A stretch of 64,000 nt of DNA from Pseudaquabacterium inlustre (lineage in GTDB: Bacteria > Pseudomonadota > Gammaproteobacteria > Burkholderiales > Burkholderiaceae_C): assembly GCF_038066595.1 (NCBI RefSeq), contig NZ_JBBUTH010000008.1:186001-250000 (forward strand), in the 5' to 3' direction. This document shows, piece after piece, positions 10,157-20,362 of the stretch. The translations under genes and the position numbers were made by a program. Below the pieces are notes generated by a model that was not told the DNA's origin, made no database searches, and saw only the letters and a program-made list of their open reading frames with translations. Numbering within the stretch: position 1 is the first letter of the stretch; every line of letters begins with the position of its first letter.

Positions 10157-11272
10157 ATGAGCCTGCCCGACGCCCGCCCGCCCCTCGACGACGACGCGCT
10201 GCTGCGCCAGGCCCGGCGCCTGCCCAAGGTGCTGCTGCACGAGCACCTGGACGGCGGCCTGCGCGTGGCCACGCTGCTGGACCTGCTGCACCAGCGCGGC
10301 ATCGCCGCGCCGGCCGAGGACGTGGACACGCTGGCCGCCTGGTTCGACGCCCGCGCGCATGCCGGCTCGTTGGTGGAGTACCTGCGCGGCTTCGCGCTCA
10401 CGGTGGCGGCCATGGCCACGCCCGAGGGCCTGGCCCGCGTGGCCTTCGAGGCGGCCGAGGACGCACGCGCCGAGGGCTGCGTGCTGGCCGAGTTCCGCAT
10501 CGCGCCGCTGCTGTTCGAACCGCATGGCGTCAGCGGCGACGCCGCGGTGGAGGCCATGCTCGACGGCCTGTCGCGCAGCCCGCTGCCCAGCGGCCTGATC
10601 GTCTGCGCCATGCGCCACGAGAGCGACGAACAGATCGCCCGCGCTGCCGAACTGGCGCTGCGCTTCCACCACCGGCCCGGCCGCCCCGGCGCGGCGCGCG
10701 TGATCGGCTTCGACCTGGCCGGCCCCGAGGCCGGCTGGCCCGCCAGCCGCCATGCCGCCTTGCTGGCGCGCGTGCGCGGGGCCGGCCTGGGCCTGACGCT
10801 GCACGCCGGCGAGGCCGATGCCGGTGCCCGCGTGCTGGAGGCCGCGCGCCTGGGCGCCAGCCGCATCGGCCACGGCGTGCGCCTGGCCGACCTGCTGGAC
10901 GACCCCGGCGCCGGCCAGGTGCTGGCCGAGGTGAAGTCGCATGGCATCCACCTCGAGATCTGCCCCACCAGCAATGTGCACACCGGTGCCGCCGCGTCGC
11001 TGGCACTGCACCCCATCCACCGGCTGTGGCAGGCGGGGGTGTCGCTGTCCTTCCACACCGACAACAAGCTGATGTCGCGCATCGACCATGCCGGCGAGGC
11101 CGCCAACCTGGTGCGCGCCGGCCTCGGCTGGGGCGATCTGGTGCACATGGGCCGGGATGCGGCGGTGGCGTCCTTCCTGCCCGAAGCCGCCCGCGCCGAG
11201 GCCCTGCGCCAGCTGGATGCATGGGCCGAGCTGGAGCGCCTGGCACCCGCACGCCCCACACCGGCTGCCTGA
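10157..11272 (+). CDS. add: Adenosine deaminase
   Basis: This 371-residue TIM-barrel enzyme converts (deoxy)adenosine to (deoxy)inosine. The zinc and catalytic motifs are in order: LLHEHLDGG (about residues 26-34), the substrate-binding GFDLAGPE, LHAGEAD with the metal His, RIGHGVRL, EICPTSNV, and SFHTDN containing the metal-ligand Asp. The SFHTDNKLMS form resembles actinobacterial and animal-type deaminases. It lies divergent from the nucleoside importer operon and its product inosine is a substrate for the phosphorylase at 2971-3795. Confidence 0.93.
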   Translation: MSLPDARPPLDDDALLRQARRLPKVLLHEHLDGGLRVATLLDLLHQRGIAAPAEDVDTLAAWFDARAHAGSLVEYLRGFALTVAAMATPEGLARVAFEAAEDARAEGCVLAEFRIAPLLFEPHGVSGDAAVEAMLDGLSRSPLPSGLIVCAMRHESDEQIARAAELALRFHHRPGRPGAARVIGFDLAGPEAGWPASRHAALLARVRGAGLGLTLHAGEADAGARVLEAARLGASRIGHGVRLADLLDDPGAGQVLAEVKSHGIHLEICPTSNVHTGAAASLALHPIHRLWQAGVSLSFHTDNKLMSRIDHAGEAANLVRAGLGWGDLVHMGRDAAVASFLPEAARAEALRQLDAWAELERLAPARPTPAA

Positions 11273-11278
11273 TCGCCA

Positions 11279-11314
11279 TGAAAAACGGCGCACCGCACTT
11301 GGGCGGTGCGCCGT
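11279..11314 (-). terminator. Rho-independent terminator of the TonB-dependent receptor gene
   Basis: A perfect 12-bp stem (ACGGCGCACCGC at 11285-11296 with GCGGTGCGCCGT at 11303-11314) is followed on the minus strand by a run of five T residues. It lies in the 98-base gap between the convergent add and receptor genes, oriented to end the receptor transcript. Confidence 0.85.
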
Positions 11315-11370
11315 CGGGGCGCCATGGCAGCCAGTCAGTCCGGCGGGGCCGCAGCCCCGCGTCGCTGCGC

Positions 11371-13761
11371 TTACTGGAAGTCGGCGCTCAGGCTCAGCGT
11401 CACCAGACGCGGGGCGCCCAGGTAGTAGGTGGGCGCCGTGCCCGCCACGGTACCGGCCGTCGAGGTGTAGGTCACGGCGTTGTTGCCGGTGCCCGAGCTC
11501 GGGTTGCGGTACTTGGTGTTGCCGATGTTGCTGATGTTCAGGCGCAGCGTCGGGCTCTTGACGATGCCCATGTCGGCGAACTTGTAGCCGAAGTCGAGGT
11601 CGCCGGTGGTGTAGGCCGGAGTTTCCTCGTCGTTCATCAGCGTGGCGTACTGCTTGCCGGTGTGCTTGAGCTTCAGGCGCGCGTAGTACGGGCCGGCGGC
11701 GTACTGCAGCGCGGCCGCCACCATGGTCTCGGGCGTCAGCGTCATCTGCTTGCCGCTGGTGGGCAGCTTGACGGCGGTCGAGGCCTGCAGGTCGTCCTTC
11801 AGCTTGCTCTTTTGCAGCGTCAGCGAACCGTAGACCGTGAAGCCGCCGAAGAACGGTGCCGAGCCGGCCTCGAGCTCCAGACCACGGTTGTTGGTGGCGC
11901 CGGCATTGGTGTAGGTGGACACCAGCGTGGCCTGGTCGGTGGCGGTGGCCTGGCGGTTCTTGAAGTCGGCGTTGAACACCGTGGCCGACAGCGAACCCAG
12001 GTTGGTCTGCAGGCGGTAGCCCACGTCCAGCATCACCGAGGTCTCGGGCTTGATCTCGACGTACGGCGTGATCACGCCGTTGACCAGGCGCACATTGCTG
12101 CCGGTGAAGGCGAAGTTGGGCGGCGCCTTGAAGTTCTTGGCGATGTTGGCGAAGACCTGCTGCTGCTTGTCCAGGTTGAAGCGCACGCCGGCCTGCGGCA
12201 GCACCTCGTTGTAGTCACGCTGGATGCGGTAGGTGGCCAGGGTCTGGCCTTCGCTCTGGGCGCTGGTCACGTCGCGGGTGACATGCGGGGTGCGGACCGA
12301 CAGGGTCAGCAGGCCGCGGTCGCCCATGAACGTCATGTTGTCGCTGACGTAGGCCTGGTAGGCGGTGCTGATGGTGTCCCAGTCACGGCCCTGGTAGCAC
12401 ACGCCGGTGCTGCGCTTGATGCAGTCACGCAGCCAGATGTCGGCGGGCGAGCCATCGGCATTGAGCTGGGTGATCGGCTGGGTCTGGCGGTGGTCGGCGC
12501 GCTCGTACCACAGGCCGAACTTCAGCGCGTGGTCGCCCCAGGTGGTGTTGAGCTCGGCGGTGACGCCGGGACGGTGCGTGCGGGTGACGCTGGCGCGGCC
12601 CACGCGCACGGTGTCCAGCGTGTCGCCGTCACCGTTGATGTCGACGGCGCCGCCGCTCAGGCCGGTGGCCTCGGACACGGCGCGGTCGGACCAGCCGCCG
12701 TTGCCGAAGCCGTACCACAGGTAGGGCTGCACCTTCAGGTAGGTGTCCTTGGCCACCTTGAACGAGCCCGACACCGACACGATGGCGTTCTCGAACGGGT
12801 TCAGCGCCACGCCGTAGTAGATGGGCGCCGACTGCGCGCTCTCGACCTGGGCCGTGCCGTTCACGCCGGCGACGCGCGGCTTGAAGGTGGTGCTGTAGTC
12901 GTAGTAGTAGCCCTTGGAGTTCAACTCCGCGAGCGTCATGTTGTAGAAGTTGTTGTTGACCGCGCGGTTGTAGACCAGCGAGCCCAGGATCACGTTGTCC
13001 TGGTTGATGTCGAAGCGGAACGCGGCATCCAGGTGGTCACGCTTGGCCTGGCCCTCGCCCTTCCACTTGTCAGCCTGCGAGTGCGACAGGCTCACGAACA
13101 CCTTGGCGCGACCGTCGGCGAAGCGGCCGCTGTCCACGCGCACGAAGGTGCGGCTGAGGTTCAGGCCACCCACGGTCTGGGCCACGCGCACGCGGCGCTT
13201 GTCCTCGGGGTCGCAGGTGCTGATGCTGACGTTGCCGCCGGTGGCGCCGGCGTGCGGCGACTCGGAGTCGGGGCTGCCCTGCGCCACGCTCATCGTGCAG
13301 ACGTTCTCCTGGTCGATGTACTCCTGCGGGTAGACCGCGAAGTTGCCCGAGTCATTGACCGGCACGCCGTTGATCGTGAAGCCCAGCTGGTCGCTGTTGA
13401 AGCCGCGCACCGACAGGCCGCCGCCGAACAGGCCGGTGGCGTCGTGGTTGAAGGTGTTGATGCTGGGCAGCATGGCCAGCGCCTGGTACGGGTTGCCCGT
13501 GGCGCGGTCCTTCTCCGTGGCGGCCTTGGTCACCGTGCTGCGGGCCTTGGCGACGTCTTCCTTGAGCATCTGGCCGGCGCCCAGGCGGTCGCCCTGGCCG
13601 GTGATGACCACCGTGCCGATGCGCACGTTGTCGTCCTTGGCGCGCGGCTGGTCGGCTTCATTGGTGGCCTGCTGCGCGAAGGCCGAAGCGGCGGCGCCCG
13701 CCAGCAGGACGGCCAGCGCGCGGGCCACCGGGGTGGCACGGAAGAAGGAACGGTGATGCAT
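11371..13761 (-). CDS. TonB-dependent outer membrane receptor
   Basis: The 796-residue protein has a signal peptide (cleavage after ASAFA, about residue 29), a TonB-box-like segment GTVVITG near residue 50, a plug domain (about 60-180) with GLSVRGFNSDQ and TINGVPVND, and a long beta-barrel ending LSLSADFQ. It should import a scarce ligand across the outer membrane using TonB energy; the ligand is not evident and no siderophore or cobalamin genes are nearby. There is no N-terminal signalling (STN) domain. Two Cys in the plug (ENVCTM and ISTCDP) may form a disulfide. The chain ends one residue after the usual terminal Phe. ATG 13761 has GGAG ten to twelve bases upstream. Confidence 0.93.
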   Translation of the reverse strand: MHHRSFFRATPVARALAVLLAGAAASAFAQQATNEADQPRAKDDNVRIGTVVITGQGDRLGAGQMLKEDVAKARSTVTKAATEKDRATGNPYQALAMLPSINTFNHDATGLFGGGLSVRGFNSDQLGFTINGVPVNDSGNFAVYPQEYIDQENVCTMSVAQGSPDSESPHAGATGGNVSISTCDPEDKRRVRVAQTVGGLNLSRTFVRVDSGRFADGRAKVFVSLSHSQADKWKGEGQAKRDHLDAAFRFDINQDNVILGSLVYNRAVNNNFYNMTLAELNSKGYYYDYSTTFKPRVAGVNGTAQVESAQSAPIYYGVALNPFENAIVSVSGSFKVAKDTYLKVQPYLWYGFGNGGWSDRAVSEATGLSGGAVDINGDGDTLDTVRVGRASVTRTHRPGVTAELNTTWGDHALKFGLWYERADHRQTQPITQLNADGSPADIWLRDCIKRSTGVCYQGRDWDTISTAYQAYVSDNMTFMGDRGLLTLSVRTPHVTRDVTSAQSEGQTLATYRIQRDYNEVLPQAGVRFNLDKQQQVFANIAKNFKAPPNFAFTGSNVRLVNGVITPYVEIKPETSVMLDVGYRLQTNLGSLSATVFNADFKNRQATATDQATLVSTYTNAGATNNRGLELEAGSAPFFGGFTVYGSLTLQKSKLKDDLQASTAVKLPTSGKQMTLTPETMVAAALQYAAGPYYARLKLKHTGKQYATLMNDEETPAYTTGDLDFGYKFADMGIVKSPTLRLNISNIGNTKYRNPSSGTGNNAVTYTSTAGTVAGTAPTYYLGAPRLVTLSLSADFQ

Positions 13762-13836
13762 GTTCAGGACTCTCCGGACAGAACGGGATGAGATCGGCGA
13801 AACCGCCAATTCTTGGGGCGAGCTTTGACAGCTGGA

Positions 13837-13878
13837 TGATCCGTATGGATCAAGTTGCCGATTTACAACGATATGTAA
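13837..13878. promoter_or_regulatory. Two palindromic candidate operators upstream of the TonB-dependent receptor
   Basis: The 232-base divergent region holds a perfect palindrome TGATCC-GTAT-GGATCA (13837-13852) and an AT-richer inverted repeat TTACA-N6-TGTAA (13863-13878). On the minus strand TTGTAA followed after 17 bases by TACGGA could be a promoter overlapping both. This suggests regulated expression of the receptor. The regulator is unknown and neither site matches a Fur box well. Confidence 0.45.
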
Positions 13879-13993
13879 GCCAGCAAGTTGGATGCCAGAA
13901 CCTGATCGTTTGGTCAGGCATCCACCCACACCAGGGGGAGGTTCGGGTCGGCTCTCTAGAATGGGTCGACCCCACCCCCACGTCGAGCCCACC

Positions 13994-15295
13994 ATGGTTC
14001 CGCACCTCATCACCGCACTCACCGGCCCGATCAACGAGCTGGAGGCGCGCATCCTCGACTCGATGCCCGCCATCGAACGCTGGTTCCGGCTCGAATGGAT
14101 GGAGCACACGCCGCCGTTCTACTGCTCGGTGGACCTGCGCAACGCCGGCTTCAAGCTGGCGCCGGTGGACACCGAACTGTTCCCCAGCAGCTTCAACCAC
14201 CTGACGCCCGAGATGCTGCCGCTGGCGGTGCAGGCGGCGATGGCGGCCATCGAGAAGATCTGCCCCGAGGCCAAGAACCTGCTGCTGGTACCCGACAACG
14301 ACACCGGCTCCAGCTTCTACCGCGCCAACCTGCAGTGCCTGGTGCAGGTGTTCACGCAGGCGGGCCTGAACGTGCGCCTGGGCTCGCTGGACCCGGCCGT
14401 CACCGCGCCCACCACGCTGCCGCTGCCCGACGGCGAGAGCCTGACGCTGGAGCCGCTGCTGCGCACGCCGCGCCGCCTGGGGCTGAAGGACTTCGACCCC
14501 TGCACCATCTTGCTGAACTGCGACCTGGCCAACGGCACGCCGGCGGTGCTGGAGAACCTGCACGAGCAGTACCTGCTGCCGCCGCTGCATGCCGGCTGGG
14601 GCGTGCGCCGCAAGAGCCGCCACTTCGAGAGCTATGAAGAGGTGGCCAAGAAGTTCGCCAAGCTGTTGGGCATGGACCCCTGGCTGATCAACCCGATGTT
14701 CGGCCGCTGCGGCGAGGTGAGCTTCGGCGACGCCTCGGGCCTCGATTGCGTGCAGGCCAATGTGGACGCCATGCTCACCAAGGTGCGGCGCAAGTACAAG
14801 GAATACGGCATCAACGAGAAGCCCTTCGTCATCGTCAAGGCCGACAACGGCTCGGGCGGTGCCGGGCTGATGACCGTGCGCGACGCCAAGGACCTGGCCG
14901 ACGCCGATGGCCTGGCGCGCATGCGCGAGCGCCTGGGCACGGTGCGCGGCGGCGAGGCCGTCACCGAGGTCATCATCCAGGAAGGCGTGCCCACCTACGA
15001 GCGCGTGAACGACGCGGTGGCCGAGCCGGTGGTCTACATGATCGACCGCTACGTGGTCGGCGGCTTCTACCGCGTGCACGCCGAGCGTGGCATCGACGAG
15101 AACCTGTCGGCGCCCGGCGCGCGCTACGTGCCGCTGGCCTTCAGCGAGAGCCACCAGCTGCCCAAGCCCGGCGCCAAGCCCGGCGCGCTGGCACCCAACC
15201 GCTTCTACATGTACGGCGTGATCGGCCGCCTGGCGATGCTGGCCGCCAGCTACGAGCTCGAAGCGACCGACCCCGACGCCGAGGTCTACGACTGA
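13994..15295 (+). CDS. gshA: Glutamate-cysteine ligase (proteobacterial ATP-grasp-like type)
   Basis: The 433-residue protein matches the distinct glutamate-cysteine ligase family found in Acidithiobacillus and beta-proteobacteria rather than the E. coli GshA type; it would make gamma-glutamylcysteine, the first step of glutathione synthesis. Recognisable stretches are HTPPFYCSVDLRNAGFKLAP (about 38-57), VPDNDTGSSFYRANL and the nucleotide-site-like IVKADNGSGGAGLMTV (about 280-295). ATG 13994 is chosen because homologues start near MVPHLITAL; an open extension to 13892 is low-complexity. gshB is not in the window. Confidence 0.88.
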   Translation: MVPHLITALTGPINELEARILDSMPAIERWFRLEWMEHTPPFYCSVDLRNAGFKLAPVDTELFPSSFNHLTPEMLPLAVQAAMAAIEKICPEAKNLLLVPDNDTGSSFYRANLQCLVQVFTQAGLNVRLGSLDPAVTAPTTLPLPDGESLTLEPLLRTPRRLGLKDFDPCTILLNCDLANGTPAVLENLHEQYLLPPLHAGWGVRRKSRHFESYEEVAKKFAKLLGMDPWLINPMFGRCGEVSFGDASGLDCVQANVDAMLTKVRRKYKEYGINEKPFVIVKADNGSGGAGLMTVRDAKDLADADGLARMRERLGTVRGGEAVTEVIIQEGVPTYERVNDAVAEPVVYMIDRYVVGGFYRVHAERGIDENLSAPGARYVPLAFSESHQLPKPGAKPGALAPNRFYMYGVIGRLAMLAASYELEATDPDAEVYD

Positions 15296-15323
15296 CCGGT
15301 GTTGCCGCGGCGCAGCGGCTGGC

Positions 15324-15354
15324 TTGACGCACTGCACAACAGGCGGCGCACAAT
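15324..15354 (+). promoter_or_regulatory. Candidate promoter for kup
   Basis: TTGACG at 15324-15329 is followed after 19 bases by CACAAT (15349-15354). The spacing is longer than ideal and the -10 is weak, so this is only a candidate. It lies in the 107-base gap before kup. Confidence 0.3.
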
Positions 15355-15402
15355 AGCCGTTTTGGCTTTCGGGCGTGGCAGTTCGCGCGTCCGCCACCTT
15401 CC

Positions 15403-17286
<1,884 letters not shown>

Positions 17287-17320
17287 TGGGGCACCCGGCG
17301 CTCGGCCCGCCGGCTTTGCC

Positions 17321-18514
17321 TCAGGCCCCGGCCGGCATGTTGAACACCTGCCTCAGGTAGGCGAGAAAGGTGGTGTCGTCGCACAGCGTCTTGCCGGGGC
17401 TGTCGCTGATCTTGGCCACGGTCTGGCCGTTGCACTGGGTCAGCTTCATCACGATGTGCAGGGTGTGCAGGCCCATGTCGTTCGTGAGGTAGGTGCCGAT
17501 GCCGAAGCCCAGCTGCGTGCGGTCGGCAAAGTGGCGGTACAGCTCGAAGGCCTTGGGCAGCGTCAGCCCGTCACTGAACACCAGGCGCTTGGTGTTGGCG
17601 TCGATGCGCAGCTTGGCGTAGTGGGCCAGGGCCTTCTCGCCCCACTCGATCGGGTCGCCCGAGTCGTGGCGCAGGCCGTCGAACAGCTTGGCGAAGTACA
17701 GGTCGAAGTCGGCCAGGAAGGCGTCCATGCCGACCACGTCGGTGAGCGCGATCCCTAAGTCGCCGCGGTACTCCTGCACCCAGCCTTCCAGCGCCGCCTT
17801 CTGGAAGTCGCGCAGCCGCACGCCCAGGGCCTGGTAGGTCTGCATGAACTCGTGCGCCATGGTGCCGATGGGCACCAGGCCCAGCTCGCGCGCCAGCTTC
17901 ACGTTGCTGGTGCCGCGGAAGTACTCGGGCACCTCGCGCGCCAGCGTGCTGATCACCTCGCGGTGCCAGGCGCCCGAGAAGCGCCGGCGCACGCCGAAGT
18001 CGAAGAACTCGAAGGGGTTGCGGCGCTTGGGCTCCTGGGCGAAGGCGCGCAGCAGCCGCACCTTCTCGGTCAGGCGCCGGCGGCCCTCGGCCAGCGCGCC
18101 GGCCTGGTCCACCCGGCGGAAATACAGCTCGTTGACGATGGCCAGCACATGGATCTCGAAGGCCATCACATGCACCTGCGGGCCGCGGGCCACGATCTCC
18201 AGCGTGCCGGCGTTGTCGCGCACCTGGATGAAGTCGCGCTGGAACTGGAAGATGCGCAGGAAGTCGACGAAGTCGCTCTTGATGAAGCGCAGCCCGGCCA
18301 GGTAGTCGAGCTCCTCGCGGCGGAAGCGCAGCGAGCACAGGTGGTCGAGCTGCTCGTTGAGCTCGGGGATCAGGTGCGTGAGCGGGTAGTCGCGCGCATT
18401 GCGGCACACGAACACGTACTCGGCCTGCGTCTGCGGAAACCGATGCAGCATGGCCTGCCACATCGTGAACTTGTAGAGGTCGGTTTCGAGCAGGCTGTTG
18501 ATGACGGGTTGCAT
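17321..18514 (-). CDS. pncB: Nicotinate phosphoribosyltransferase
   Basis: The 397-residue enzyme joins nicotinate and PRPP to give nicotinate mononucleotide in the NAD salvage pathway. The N-terminus SLLETDLYKFTMWQAML is characteristic, the segment FDGLRHDSGDPIEWGEKAL near 275-293 holds the phosphate-binding loop, and FGIGTYLTND follows. It converges with kup (34-base gap, no clear terminator) and is separated from hppD upstream by 70 bases. Confidence 0.95.
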   Translation of the reverse strand: MQPVINSLLETDLYKFTMWQAMLHRFPQTQAEYVFVCRNARDYPLTHLIPELNEQLDHLCSLRFRREELDYLAGLRFIKSDFVDFLRIFQFQRDFIQVRDNAGTLEIVARGPQVHVMAFEIHVLAIVNELYFRRVDQAGALAEGRRRLTEKVRLLRAFAQEPKRRNPFEFFDFGVRRRFSGAWHREVISTLAREVPEYFRGTSNVKLARELGLVPIGTMAHEFMQTYQALGVRLRDFQKAALEGWVQEYRGDLGIALTDVVGMDAFLADFDLYFAKLFDGLRHDSGDPIEWGEKALAHYAKLRIDANTKRLVFSDGLTLPKAFELYRHFADRTQLGFGIGTYLTNDMGLHTLHIVMKLTQCNGQTVAKISDSPGKTLCDDTTFLAYLRQVFNMPAGA

Positions 18515-18584
18515 GGCTGGCGCCGGCGCGAAGACCGGCCGCGGCTTTCCTCAGGCGGCGGCCAGTATAGAAGCCGGCCCCAGA

Positions 18585-19673
18585 TCAGGCCGTGGTGAGG
18601 GCACCGCGCCGGATCTGATCGCGCTCCAGGCTCTCGAACAGCGCCTTGAAGTTGCCCTCGCCGAAGCCCTGGTCGGCACGGCGCTCGATGAACTCGAAGA
18701 ACACCGGGCCCAGCAGTGTCTGGCTGAAGATCTGCAGCAGCAGGCGCTTGTCGCCCCCTTCGGTGCTGCCATCGATCAGGATGCCGCGCGCCTTCAGTTC
18801 GGGCACCGGCAGGCCGTGGCCGGGCAGGCGCTCGTCCAGCATCTCGTAGTACACGTCGTTGGGCGCGGTCATCAGCGGGATGCCGGCCAGCTGCAGCGCG
18901 TCGACGCTCTTCTGCAGGTCATCGGTCTGCAGCGCGATGTGCTGGATGCCCTCGCCGTTGAACTGCATCAGGAACTCCTCGATCTGGCCGCTGCCCTTGC
19001 TGCTCTCCTCGTTCAGCGGGATGCGGATCAGGCCGTCGGGCGCGGTCATCGCGCGGCTGGTCAGCCCGGTGTACTCGCCCTGGATCGCGAAGTAGCGGAT
19101 CTCGCGGAAGCCGAAGATGCGCTCGTAGAAGCCGCCCCAGAACGCCATGCGGCCGCGGTAGACGTTGTGCGTCAGGTGGTCGACCATCTTGAAGCCGTGG
19201 CCGACCGGGTGACGGCTGTCCAGCGCCTGGTACTCAGGCAGGAACTCGAAGTCGATGTCGTAGATGCTCTTGCCATCTTCATAGCGGTCGATCAGGTACA
19301 GCGGCGCACCGCCGATGCCCTTGATCGCCGGCAGGCGCAGCTCCATCGGCCCGGTGGGAATCTCCACCGGCTGCGCGCCGCGTTCCAGCGCCAACGCATA
19401 AGCCTTGTGCGAGTCCTTCACGCGGAAGGCCAGGCCACAGGCGCTGGGGCCGTGCTCGGCCGCGAAGTAGGCCGCCAGGCTGCGCGGCTCGCGGTTGACG
19501 ATGAAGTTGCAGTCGCCCTGGCGGTACAGCAGCACGTCCTTGCTGCGGTGGCGCGCCACCAGGCTGAAGCCCATCTGCTCGAACAGCGGCTCCAGCACGC
19601 CCGGCGTGGGGGAGGCGAACTCCACGAACTCGAAGCCCATCAGGCCCATCGGGTTGTTGAACAGGTCGGCCAT
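18585..19673 (-). CDS. hppD: 4-hydroxyphenylpyruvate dioxygenase
   Basis: The 362-residue Fe(II) enzyme converts 4-hydroxyphenylpyruvate to homogentisate in tyrosine breakdown. Metal ligands are visible as His in VDHLTHN (about 161), His in GIQHIALQ (about 240) and Glu in FFEFIERR (about 320). The start is taken as ATG 19673, since AGGAG lies eight bases upstream and an in-frame GTG at 19682 would overlap that ribosome site. The gene is divergent from an Lrp/AsnC regulator with a palindrome between them; homogentisate dioxygenase is not in the window. Confidence 0.95.
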   Translation of the reverse strand: MADLFNNPMGLMGFEFVEFASPTPGVLEPLFEQMGFSLVARHRSKDVLLYRQGDCNFIVNREPRSLAAYFAAEHGPSACGLAFRVKDSHKAYALALERGAQPVEIPTGPMELRLPAIKGIGGAPLYLIDRYEDGKSIYDIDFEFLPEYQALDSRHPVGHGFKMVDHLTHNVYRGRMAFWGGFYERIFGFREIRYFAIQGEYTGLTSRAMTAPDGLIRIPLNEESSKGSGQIEEFLMQFNGEGIQHIALQTDDLQKSVDALQLAGIPLMTAPNDVYYEMLDERLPGHGLPVPELKARGILIDGSTEGGDKRLLLQIFSQTLLGPVFFEFIERRADQGFGEGNFKALFESLERDQIRRGALTTA

Positions 19674-19765
19674 GCGTGTCACTCCTGACGGAAATCAATC
19701 CGCGCACTGTAGGCAGCATGGCGCGCGAAAAGATCGCGTGTGGCGGTCGCAATCGCCCGCATTCA

Positions 19766-19780
19766 TGCGATAACTTCGCA
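19766..19780. promoter_or_regulatory. Candidate Lrp/AsnC operator between hppD and its divergent regulator
   Basis: TGCGA-TAACT-TCGCA is a perfect 15-base inverted repeat in the 127-base divergent gap, 93 bases before the hppD start and 21 bases before the regulator start. The size and AT-rich centre fit an Lrp/AsnC-type site, which would let the regulator control both hppD and itself. Confidence 0.5.
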
Positions 19781-19800
19781 CTAATTCAAGACAATGCGAG

Positions 19801-20274
19801 ATGCCAATGGACGAAGTGGAGCTCGACGCGATCGACCGCCGCCTGCTGGGCAAGCTGCAGCAGGATGCCCGCGCCACGGCGCAGGCACTGTCCGAGGCGG
19901 CGCACCTGTCGCCCGCCCAGAGCAACCGCCGCCACCGCCGGCTCGAGGAAACGGGCGTGATCGCCCGCTACGAGGCACGCCTGGCCCCCGCCGCGCTGGG
20001 CCTGCATGTGGTGGCCTTCGTGCACGTGACGATGGAGCGCGGCCACGTCGGCCAGATCGCCGACTTCAAGGCCTTGATCGGCGACCTGCCGCAGGTGCAG
20101 GAGTGCTACGCCGTGACCGGCGATGCCGACTACGTGCTCAAGGTGGTGGCGCGCGATCTGAAGAGCCTGTCGGACTTCCTGATGGGCACGTTGATGCGCG
20201 CGCCGGGGGTGGGCGCCGTGCACTCGACCGTGTGCCTGGACGAGATCAAGTGCACCGGCGCCCTTCCGCTGTAG
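19801..20274 (+). CDS. Lrp/AsnC-family transcriptional regulator
   Basis: The 157-residue protein has an N-terminal AsnC-type winged helix-turn-helix (about 8-60, LDAIDRRLLGKLQQDARATA) and a C-terminal RAM ligand-binding domain (about 70-150, with VTGDADYVLKVVARD). Such proteins form dimers to octamers and respond to amino acids. Its divergent position next to hppD makes tyrosine, phenylalanine or a derivative the likely effector. A second ATG at 19807 is possible. Confidence 0.93.
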   Translation: MPMDEVELDAIDRRLLGKLQQDARATAQALSEAAHLSPAQSNRRHRRLEETGVIARYEARLAPAALGLHVVAFVHVTMERGHVGQIADFKALIGDLPQVQECYAVTGDADYVLKVVARDLKSLSDFLMGTLMRAPGVGAVHSTVCLDEIKCTGALPL

Positions 20275-20329
20275 CAGCCGGCCGAGCGCGCGGCCGCTCC
20301 GGAGCCGGCCGGCGACCCGCTCGGCGGGT

Positions 20330-20351
20330 GGCGCTGCGTACCCGCAGCGCC
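20330..20351. terminator. Hairpin terminator between convergent lrp-type gene and monooxygenase
   Basis: GGCGCTGCG (20330-20338) and CGCAGCGCC (20343-20351) form a perfect 9-bp stem with a TACC loop in the 88-base convergent gap. There is no strong T run on either side, so it may act as a bidirectional or Rho-assisted terminator. Confidence 0.5.
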
Positions 20352-20362
20352 GGGTGCCCCAG

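Noticed and set aside
10093..13791. A 1232-codon open frame on the plus strand covering adenosine deaminase and antisense to the TonB-dependent receptor
   Set aside because: Its residues are low-complexity Gly/Ala/Arg/His/Val typical of a high-GC shadow frame, and two clear gene families occupy the region in other frames.
13825..13855. TTGACA on the plus strand as a promoter for gshA
   Set aside because: No acceptable -10 lies 16-18 bases downstream; only a TGGATC at short spacing was found.
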